A DNA stretch of 64,000 nucleotides from Echinococcus granulosus (taxonomy: Eukaryota > Platyhelminthes > Cestoda > Cyclophyllidea > Taeniidae): contig NW_020170509.1 in the NCBI RefSeq assembly GCF_000524195.1, forward strand, positions 19,392-83,391, given 5' to 3'. Positions 23,462-32,850 of this stretch are shown here, piece after piece. The notes below the pieces were generated by a model that saw nothing but the letters and a program-made list of their open reading frames with translations, ran no database searches and had not been told where the DNA came from. Each line of letters begins with the position of its first letter. Positions within the stretch are counted from its first letter, which is position 1. A program made the translations under genes and the position numbers.

Positions 23462-24339
23462 AGGAGAACACTTCGTATTGCCTGTTTTATGTTACTCTTC
23501 TTGACTGGACTGAACTTGACATTACTCGATTGTTCTTGCTTCCCTCTGCCTCAGTGAGCTGCATTACATTACGTTGCTGAGTGCTGATTGCAGCATTTAT
23601 CAGAGGAAACCTTTGAAAGGAGGGAGTTGACCATAAACTCATTGAGTGTCTGAACAAGTAGTTGAAGTAAGTAGCTAAACTCGCGCCTCGTGAATCCTTG
23701 CGTTGTGGTTTGTTTTCTCCAGTTGCGTGCATTTTACATTCCAGCACAATGGCACGAAAATTGTCTCCCTTTTTTAAATGAATTTCCGCAAGAGGTGTAT
23801 ATGTAGCACAGGCAGGACAGCCATGCAGTGGAGTGAGTTGTGCTGTTATTGGCAATTTCATTTGTGCCGTGTCGTATGCAATGTTGCTTGCAAGGAGCGG
23901 GTTACGGATGAAAACGAGGCTGAGGATGTAGAAGACGGCGGTGTAGACATCGAGATGACGAACTGTTTCCATCGTTGGGCGGTCGAGGTGGCGTAGGATG
24001 CTTGGAGATACGAGTGGTCTGGGCTCATTTTAGCGGAGATAATCGAAGCTTTTTGATCCAATGCAAAGGCTTGAGCGGTTGTTGCGCCTCTTCCATTTGA
24101 ACTGCATGCATGGCGGTTCAATGCAGTGTATCGGCCAAGTTGTTATTATAATCCTACTCCCCACCCCTCCTCCTCTTATCTATTTGAATCTTGCGTTGTG
24201 TGTGCGATGCCTTGTCAATGCATTGGTCAATAGCTTGTCAGCTCGCTGGTTGATCTATCCACCAAAATGCCAAAGCTCTTATTGTTTCCGCTGATCGAAA
24301 CAAAGCAGTTTTAATTCATACTTATGCTGTTGGCGTTAC
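23462..24339. repeat. Array segment 6
   Basis: The end of the S block (TTGACTGGACTGAACTTGAC, 23,500-23,640) is followed by F (23,660-23,890, including GGAGTGAGTTGTGCTGTTAT), a GACGAACTGTTTCCATCGTT tail block (23,900-23,990), H (24,045-24,100) and a shortened C block (24,180-24,270). No gene is supported. Confidence 0.5.
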
Positions 24340-24975
24340 TGTTTCTTTCCAAAGCCTGCCACTTTCTGCTGAACGTCATTGCTGATTTACTAAAAAAGCT
24401 CACTCGACTGATTCCCCCTTACATATTGACTATGGTTCGTTGGTATACCTATTCTGCATCGAGACGACTTCCGGAGGGATCCACTGCACGTATTACTGTA
24501 TTGCTGGCGGCCGCTACCTCCTGTTAATATGCACACATTCGTAGGCTCAGTGGTATTTATGCAAATGGAAAGCAAGGACTAGGACAGAATTACCTCCTTT
24601 CAATTAAACGGGCAAAGACCACCGTATTGTAGAAAGAAGGGGTGTCTACCAGCTAGACTATAATAACCAGTTTTGCCAATTAGCAATGCGTCTTTGATAA
24701 CTCCATGCAGTCAATAGCTTCCAATTTTGATGTCTCCGAGTTCTTGTCTACATCGACTTGAAATTGGTCAAGACACGGTAATGTCGGTTGTGTCTGTTGA
24801 TTAATCGGTGAACATATTATGTTTACAAATAAACACTCCCTAAAGGAAAAGGAGAAACGGTCAAAGAGGAGGAAATTGATCAAGAAGACAATAGATGCTT
24901 GATGGTGTTGTTTTTGGAATATAGTCTTGGTTGTTTTGGCTCTTGAAGCATGGTTTCATCTAAAGGATTTTTGTG
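24340..24975. repeat. Long dispersed module, copy 2
   Basis: AAGCCTGCCACTTTCTGCTG and CTATTCTGCATCGAGACGAC match copy 3 (AAGGCTGTCACTTTCTGCTA; CTATTCTGCATCGAGGTGAC). Further on, CAGAATTACCTCCTTTCAAT matches CAGAACTACCTCCTATCACC. The 182-codon frame open in copy 3 is closed by several stops here. It ends at the shared TTTCATCTAAAGGAT junction. Confidence 0.55.
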
Positions 24976-27764
24976 TAGATCTGCTTCACTCAACAAGAGG
25001 TAGAGGGGATGTAGGCGGTAAAGGATGCGTATAAACATGAGGAAGAGGATGGAAAGGGCTTGGGTCTACACTCTGAGGCGTCAGACATTTTGTTGCGAGG
25101 AGACGGAGAGAAGGGGAGCGAAGTGGTCGTAATTTATTTGATGCGAGATGATTGAAGCTGGTTCGATCCACTTCCTTGTCTCTACCAGTTGTAACGTTTC
25201 TGCATTTAGAACTATGTGCTTCACGATCCCAAAAGGTGTGCGGGCTCAAGTCTGCATCGACCCACTTGTTATGCTATTCCTCTACCAGGTCCACCTTGTG
25301 AGGTAAAGCAATTTTGACTTGTATGATGTGTGACACATTGGCTTTCGAAGTGGAACGACATCGAGATATGCACGGCGTTTGTAATCAATGTGTCGTTCAT
25401 ATCAAAGGGTGGACTTTTGAGATTCTTGCTGACGGTAACTTCTACTGCGTTGGCGGTATTTTTGGAGCGAAATACACGGTAAGATGTAGAGTAACACAGA
25501 CTATCTGATTGCTCTGCCAAATAAGGAAGGAACGCGAATTGAAGATGATATTCTGTGCCATCGGAAGAAAAGCAACTCTGAGAAGGGGATTTCCTCAAAT
25601 CTGAAATGCAAAAGAATAAGTTAATATGTGGATATGGGATGGATGCCTCAACTACGACGATTTCATCGAATCGGATCGGCTGCACTCTGCTACGTGGTTC
25701 GGACACTGCCCTGCTAATCAGCGTCGCGTTGCAGGGAGACTGCTGATTGACCTGCTGGCTGGCGGCTTGACTAATTGGAGGTGATGAATTGTTGGTCTCG
25801 TGTGTTGCGAAACCTTGCACAGTGGCATAAAAATTCGCTTCCGCTTGTAAACTAACTTGCCATGTTTCCCCTCTCCTGCCTGCACTGATATGGTTATCTT
25901 TCGCCCTTTCTCCACTTTAACTTGTTTGAGCGCGCATGTCTTTTCTACATCGTCATTGAGTGAATTGAATGATGGGTCTGGTGCTTGATGTGCTCACAGT
26001 TGTTCGCAGTTTGCCAGTCTGTCAGTTGATCTACCTGTCTGTGGGAATCGCGCGCCAATTGCAAGACTCCAACACTGTCAGTGTCGGTATTGCACGTATC
26101 ACAGCAGCGGTGGTGCTTGCAGTTTCGCCGCTGTCGCAACTGGTGCCGCATGTGCTACAGTCAGGATACAACAGGTTGAGGAGGCAGGTGAGGTGGATGT
26201 GGTGTTGACAATGCAACTACTGACAGACGCATGAATTGTTAGCTCAGACGACCGCAGTCAGGTGGGGGCAGGCAGAATGTCAGTCATAGATCGTCAGAAT
26301 AGATTCAAATTGTTTATTAGAGGAGGATGTTGGATTTGAGTAGCTGGGAGCGCCATTTCATCTAAAGGATCTGCATGCCGATGCGCATCTTCTTTCTCCC
26401 TTTGCCTCACAGTTTGCATACGCTGCATTACAAATGAATGAATTCAATCGTTGAGATCATATTTGATTTGGTCACAATACTTTGCACTTTGTCAGCCTGT
26501 CAGTTGATCTACCTATCAGCGGAAAGTGCGAGTCGATTGCAAAACGACACCTGTCGCATTGTTGCTGTTGTCCTCCTGGCGCAGGCTACTATCCGTATCT
26601 AGGCTGCTTCCTTTAGCTTTTTGCTTTGTTGATCCTGATCCTGCCGCCGTTGGTGGTTCTGCTTCGGTGGTAAATAGCTAATCTCGTGTCTTGCAAATCC
26701 TTGCTTTGCGCTTTGTTTTCTTCTCTTAAGCCCACTTTTCCTTCCCGTACAATGGTATGAAACTCGGCTTCCAAATGTGAATGAATTGTTACAAGAGGTG
26801 AAGTTGCAGCACGCATGGGACAGCTATGTAATGGATTATGTTGTATTGTAATTCTCATCTTCTTTGGCGTTGTCTCCTATGCAGTGCCGAAATGGTAAGT
26901 GGAGGGTGAAGATGAGGATGAATAGTGTTGATGTTTAGACTGTGAGGCGGCAGGATCCTACCCCTGTTTGAGGGTGAGACAAGGGCTTCGGCTCGCTGCA
27001 AGAGCAGTGGTGATTGTGTTCCTACTTCGTCTTCTTCGGACGAGTGATATCCGATGTGATGCCATGTGTGGACTGCGGTCTCTAAAATCACCTTTCCGAT
27101 TGCATCAATGTGGCTATTTCTCTCTCCTCGCCTTTTCTACCCCTCACTACCTATGTCCCCTGCATTGTCAATGAGTGTGTTGAATCGTGGAGATCATGTT
27201 CGACTCATTCATGGTAGTTCGCAAATTGTCGGCAGTAAGAAGTACGCGACGATTGCAAGAGGCCGACATTATCATTGTTAATATCTTCTTCGCTACAGGG
27301 GCTGTCGACGAATTGAAGCTGTTAGAGTTTACTGTAGGGGTGCTACTGCTGTTGTTGTTAATGTAGCTGTTGATGGTGGTGGTGTTGCTCCAACTTGTGT
27401 CTCACGTGCTACAACTGGTATTTGTGTGGCCTCCGTCACAATGCAAGTGAAATAGGAGTAGAACAATGGTGCAAAGGTGGATGCAATTTTAGCGATGCAA
27501 GTGTTACCTATTACCTCCCTTATTACAGCGATCGACTGAATCAGGCAGGAGCAATGCTTCTTGCGTTTGAAAGGCAAATGAAGTGGATGGACATGAATTT
27601 GATTATAATCGTACTAGAATTGTGGATTGTGGCATCTGGTGGTATCCGTGTGTATTGACTCCATATTCCTCTATTGGCTTGAACGGCACGGCCCGACGGT
27701 GAGGATATGCTGACAGCCTGCATTTGAATGCCAATTTCTTTTTCACCGTCTTTCTTTCCTCCCA
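24976..27764. repeat. Array segment 7
   Basis: The order is the tail and H blocks (25,020-25,215), the B tail and A (25,315-25,760), C (25,960-26,130), GTT/GCT-rich DNA (26,100-26,260), another GCGCCATTTCATCTAAAGGA junction (26,350), and C (26,430-26,600). F (26,670-26,890), C (27,160-27,290), a GTT-rich stretch (27,330-27,440) and P (27,660-27,740) follow. No gene is supported. Confidence 0.55.
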
Positions 27765-27885
27765 ATCCACTACATGATCGGTACCCAGATAAATGCTGAG
27801 TTGCGAATGCTGACTACGGACATCGGAATCATTGGGGACATGGCAGTGAGTCAGGTTGAACAAGAGCCCTTTTTTCAGGCTAGGG
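27765..27885 (+). pseudogene. Exon 2 relic 6, 3' half only
   Basis: ATGATCGGTACCCAGATAAA and GAGTTGCGAATGCTGA match the exon's CCGATCGGTACTCTGTTGAC and GAGTCGCGAATATTGG. The relic ends GCTAGGG at a donor-like GTGAGTTTTATT (27,886). Its upstream flank is shared with relic 2 but not with relics 3 and 4, so relics 2 and 6 probably descend from one later duplication. Confidence 0.45.
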
Positions 27886-30800
27886 GTGAGTTTTATTAAC
27901 GGTATTTTTATTGAATTTTGTTATATCCCTTCGGGTGTTGAAAGTTTTTTAATGCAGTATGATGGAATTCGCATATTATTTCGAATGAATCGGCATTAAC
28001 CATCGCAAGTTTGAAGTTGGAATAAGATGTGCTTTTGATGTTTAGTCGTCTAGTTGCTCATTTCGGAGGCGTTTTAGTGCTGAAGTTCATGTTTCACGGC
28101 TGCAAATAGTGGCATTAGTCAGAAAAGGAACGTAATCGCAACTCCATATTTACCGTGCCTAATTTTAATCTGCCCCACTTTACTGAACTAGATCAAAAAG
28201 GTCTCCACTTGACTACATTTTCCTCCTTGTGTTCCGCTGGGTTGTATCTCGTTGAGAGGTGCGTATTGCTTAGGCCAACACAGGAGGCCCCGGATTTGTA
28301 GGCTTTTTCCCTTTCAGATTGATTTCTAACGAGCTGACTGATTGGTGGGGTAGACTGATGGACTCGTGCATTGCGACGTACTGCATTGTGCTTTGATTCC
28401 TCTTATTCCGTTCTCTTTCCCACCTTACATTATAGCGTAACAATTGGCTCCCAATTGTGAATGAATTATTGCGAGTAGTGGAGTTGTGGCAAGCATTAAA
28501 CAGCCATGTGATAGAGTGTCTTGTGGTGTCTCCGTTGCAATGTCGATTTCAAAGAAAGGATGGGGTGATGATGATGGTGGCGGTGGCTGAGGCGAAGACA
28601 TTAAAGTGGCGGTCTGTTTTTCTTGTGGTAAGATAGAATCGGAGACTGAGGAAGCAGAGGTGAAGAAATGAACAGTAAGGAGAGTAAGCTGGCCCTAACT
28701 CCTCACTTGATGTGAGGTGATTGGAGCTGGTTTGATTCAATGCCGAAAAATATAGTGGTTGTATCCTTTCTGATTGCTGATGGCTGATTGCTGAGCGATG
28801 CGAGGTCTGCACTTTGGTCCATCTCGACTAGCTTGCTTTGTTCTCCCTCCCCCAAACGCCTCCATGCGGCAATGTCTATTATTCAACCTTCTGCTGCGTG
28901 TGTGTGCGTGTCCGCTGCATCATCACGGCTGTCATTCAATCTGTTTGGCTGTTTATCAGCCTGCCATTTGACCTACCTTCTGATGAGAAGCGCGCGAAGA
29001 CAATAAGATGTTAACACTGTAATTGAGAGGAAGCGGGTTGAGGTGCGGACTTTGAAGTGGCAAACCGGTTGCCCTTGTGAGGAAGTGGCCAAGAGTTTTC
29101 AGATTGCGGCTTTTTTGCATTTTGGTCTGAGTGCTTTGTGATGGGATGCGTGAAGTCTAGTCTGTCTCCACTGAAATATCGTTTTCTCCTTTCAACAGCA
29201 ACTTTGCGGATATCTCCCTCACCTTCTCCCTCTTTCGCTTTACCTCTCACCGGTTCGCCATTTTTCTGCCTCTCAGCCAACTCACCTGCCATAGGAAAGT
29301 ACTCCACTGCTGTAAGACGCCAAACCTGTCCTTGTCGTTGTCGCCCTCGTAACACAGGTGAAGCCGGTTCCGTTTAGTTGTGATACTGTTGCTGTTTCTA
29401 CAGTAACTCGTGCTGGAGATGTTACAGCTGGTACCTATATGGCTTTGGTGAGGGTGCGAAAGGAGGTGGATGTAATGTCGGCTATGCTATTGCCAAATCA
29501 ACCATTACTTTTTGGTGCGGACGACTGAAGCGGGCTGGATGGAAGCAGTCAGAGGTAGAGGCAGTGAGGGGGTTGCATGTGTTGTAACGCTTATTACATT
29601 GATAAGGTGAATGATTGGAATGGACGTGACATGACTGTAGTGGCAGTTGGTTCTGTAGATAGTTGCAGCTGGTCAATTTCGTATTCGAGTGATAAGATCT
29701 TGTTCTCCATGTTCCCGGATCCGCTTACACGACACGCTCGGGCGATAGCAATCTGCTAACAACCTGCTTGCAAATCCATTCGTCCTCCCTTTTCCCCCAT
29801 TTCCTCTAAGCCGCGGTCGTGGCTACAGCCGTGGCAAACGTTCAATGTTATCTACTGGCCATTTGCATAATCTATTAGATTCCTAACTGATTGAGCAACT
29901 GGACGGAGTAAATTGTTGGACTAATATCTTGCAAAGTAATACACTGCCCTGTGTTTTGTTTTCTTTCCTACAACGTGACAAGGAAAGTGGCTTCCGAGTC
30001 GTAGCACACACGGGACAGCGATGTGATGAATTGTGATACGTTGTCATTCCAGGACTATTTTGCGGTGTTCCCTGTGCTATGTTCAACGCAAGAAGGATGA
30101 GGAGACGCGTGAAGAGGGCTGAGGTGTAGACTTCGAGGTGGCAGACTGTTTTTGTTTGTGTGGAGAAGAGGTGGACTAGGAGGAATGGAGGGAAGGTTGG
30201 TTCTAACTCAATTCATTGGAGGTAATTAGATCCAGCTTAATTCAATGTCAACGTCATAGTGGTAGCAGCGTCTAGTTCCTTTAATCTGGGTGTTTCAGGA
30301 AGCGTTGCGCTTTTCAGTTACTTGTTATGTTCTTCCTCTCCCAAGTCTCTCTGTGGCTACCTCTATTCTTCTTTCTCTCTCGTATGTTTATCCTATGTGA
30401 TGTGTAGACTCTACTATGTCTCGACTTACATTTTATAGAGTCTTTCTCGTAAGCACATCTATGTGGCTACCTCATTTCCTTTCTCAATCTTGGAGTTCAG
30501 GTCTGATTTGTTCACCGTGATTTGCAGCTTATCAGCCTATATTGTATTACATTGGATTGCAATGCTATGTAATGAATAGCTTTGCATTGATTTGGATTGG
30601 CATAGAGTGGAACGAAAGAATTCTGCATGATTGGATTAGAATTCAGTGGCATGTTGGACGAAGTCTAGGAAGCACGTGGTGAGGTTGCATTTACTGTTAT
30701 TGTTGGTGTGAGGTCTATTTGAGGCCATTGATAGTTAGTATTGAGGATGGAGATGTTTGCGACCAGATAGTTATGGAAGGAAGGAAATGGAGAATGCAGT

Positions 30801-31960
30801 CAGCCGTCAGCCGGAGATGATGCGAAAAAGTAGGCGCAGAAGTAAGTGATTGCTTAAAATAGCGTTACTAGGTAAAGGGATGGCTGCAGGATAGATGGAA
30901 CGATGCAGCGGGGAATAGGTGGATCTGCGAAAGGAATAATGCGGCGGATCACCACAATTTTCACTTTGTTTTCCCCTACTTCACTATACTCTGTTTAATT
31001 GGGCAGCACCGGACTCGGCTTAACTCGACACATCACGACTGTTCCTGTTTTACTTCTCCCTACCGACTGCCGATTGCTATAGTTAACGCAGGAGGCTACT
31101 GACCGGAGAAGTTTAACCACCAACAATTTGGCTGGCTGGACGTCCGGATGCAGGACTGACTGGTTGGCAAAGTTGATTGTTGGCCTCTTATCTACCCTTT
31201 ATTTTTACTCCTCCCCCCGCACTATGGTATGAAATGGTTTATTGCTAGAAGTGAAGTTTTAGCACGCAGGGAACGTTCATGCTATGGATTTTGTTGTGTT
31301 GTGCTGTAATCAACGCTTGCTTTCGTGTCATCTGATATGCACTGCAAGAATGAGGAAGGCTGAGATGTTAATTCTGGGTGGCAGGCTGGTTTCTTCTTCG
31401 TGAGGGAGAGGCAGGAGCAATTTCTGTTATGTTGACCATATGGAAAGATTATGTTGTTGACATTTTATCAGTCTGTTATTTAATCTACCCACCTGTGAAA
31501 AGTGCGCAACAATTGGAAGACGCTGCCACTCTCATTGTCGCTGTTGTCATCTTAACACAGACTGTTGTCTGCAATCTAAGCTGTTTTCGTTTACTGTTGG
31601 TGCTGTTGCTCTTTCTGTTCCTGCTATTTAATTAGCTCTTGGTGGTGCTGGTGCTAGCGCAACCACAATTGGCTGGTAGTTTGCAGCTTGCCCCTCATAC
31701 TCTAGTCGCAGTTTTTACTGGACCATCTCTCGCTGGTAGGCAGTAGACTCCAGTCGCTATGACCTAACCATGATGCTGATGGAATAGCACTTCGGAAGTG
31801 ACTTTCTCCAAGTGGTGCACTAAATATGCATCGGGATTGCGCACGAAAACGACATATTTTCCCCTTTCTAATTGGTCCACTGGTGCAACCAATAAAAATA
31901 CCTAATTTTTGCTTTATCTTTTAGCAGTCTCCTGTTTTTAATTTCATTTGTATCCGGCAC
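27886..31960. repeat. Array segment 8
   Basis: The order is intron-2-like DNA (27,990-28,130), S (28,140-28,340), F (28,340-28,560), H (28,725-28,800), C (28,890-29,000 and 29,280-29,370) and P (29,670-29,760). F (29,900-30,090), H (30,230-30,290), a GGCATAGAGTGGAACG block (30,540-30,680), S (30,790-31,130), F (31,150-31,350), C (31,440-31,580) and a GTT/CTG-rich stretch (31,590-31,690) follow. At 31,725-31,790 there is a faint resemblance to the terminal exon of the RS/RGG gene. No gene is supported. Confidence 0.5.
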
Positions 31961-31961
31961 T

Positions 31962-32510
31962 TTGGGGTCTGCCGTATTCGCTTCTACTGCCTGGAATCAA
32001 CCCTCTTTTTCATCTAGTTTTTATTTCAGTGTAAATCAAGCAAATTTAGGTTGCGCATGCTTCACTTTCACACACTGGCTTGCAGAATGTAGCGCAAACG
32101 CTGCTATGTATGAAATAAGAAAGAAGCAGTTTTTTAAAGGCTGTCACTTTCTGCTAGACGTGAACTTCTTTCATCGTGAGAATCAAACACACCCTACGTT
32201 TGCTACTAATTTACTGAAAGAATGCCCCCCGACTGATTCTCCATTGCATATTGACTATCCTTCTACAGTGCACCTATTCTGCATCGAGGTGACTTCCAAG
32301 TTAACTGATTTTAGCCCCGACGGCGCAAATGGCTTCCATTTCCAGGCGAGGTGTAATCTTTTGCAGGCTGGGGATATTGATACGAAAGGATTCTTGCGAA
32401 GCCTCTCCGCTGAAATTAATGCGGTTATCACAGAACTACCTCCTATCACCGCTGTTAAACAAATGCTGCAACCTTTTGAGAAGAATAAGTACCTGCGAAA
32501 TGAACTATGA
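31962..32510 (+). other. 182-codon open frame, unknown, low confidence as a gene
   Basis: This is the longest open frame in the array. The first true ATG is well inside, after an acceptor-like TTGCAG (32,085); from there it reads about 130 residues (ECSANAAMYEIRKKQFFKGC onward, ending LQPFEKNKYLRNEL and TGA). Its composition is protein-like, with no low-complexity bias. Against a gene, the two homologous module copies (22.3 and 24.3 kb) do not keep the frame. It may be the least-decayed copy of an exon captured into the repeat, or a chance frame. No family is recognised. Confidence 0.25.
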
Positions 32511-32850
32511 CAACTAGTTATACCAAACAGAAATGAGGCTTGATAACTACGTTTTCAGAACGTTCTCTTCTTGCTTACTCTCCTCGAGTTCGTTTCCAAT
32601 TCGACTCCAAATCAGTCAAGAAATTACACCGACATCGTGGTGAAAGGTTATATGCGCTGATTAGTAGTTCAAAATGTTTTATTCACGCATAAGCATTCCC
32701 CAAATGAAAGTGAAGAACCGCCAACGAGATGAAGATTAAGGAAAATGACCGTAAATGTTTAGCGAATTGTTAGTTGTTTTGACTATGGGGTAAGATCTCA
32801 GTTTTGAGTTGCCAGGACCGTCGTTTTATCGAATGGAACTTCAAATGGAT
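32120..32850. repeat. Long dispersed module, copy 3
   Basis: This is the most complete copy of the ~600-700 bp module also at 22,330 and 24,340. Its tail (CCAAATCAGTCAAGAAATTA; TATTCACGCATAAGCATTCC) matches copy 1 (CCACATCAGTCAAGAAATCG) and copy 2 (ATGTTTACAAATAAACACTC). It contains most of the 182-codon open frame. Confidence 0.55.

Noticed and set aside
23266..23580. Open frames of 68-104 codons spanning the N run
   Set aside because: They depend on translating unknown bases and are artefacts of the gap.
23487..23972. 161-codon minus-strand open frame
   Set aside because: It falls on S and F modules next to the gap, and the equivalent frame is broken in other module copies.
25140..25180. 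tRNA-like B-box string GGTTCGATCC
   Set aside because: It is part of the recurring H module (GCTGGTTTGATTCAATGC in other copies). No A box or cloverleaf can be drawn around it.
25269..25820. 183-codon minus-strand open frame
   Set aside because: It covers the B-tail and A repeat modules on the strand opposite to the exon relics, and homologous copies at 9.3, 12.1 and 21.4 kb are not open over the same span. The length is probably chance in a C-poor strand.
31725..31790. Possible relic of the terminal RS/RGG exon
   Set aside because: Only a faint, gapped resemblance (GGCAGTAGACTCCAGTCGCT) is seen; it is too weak to call without an alignment score.
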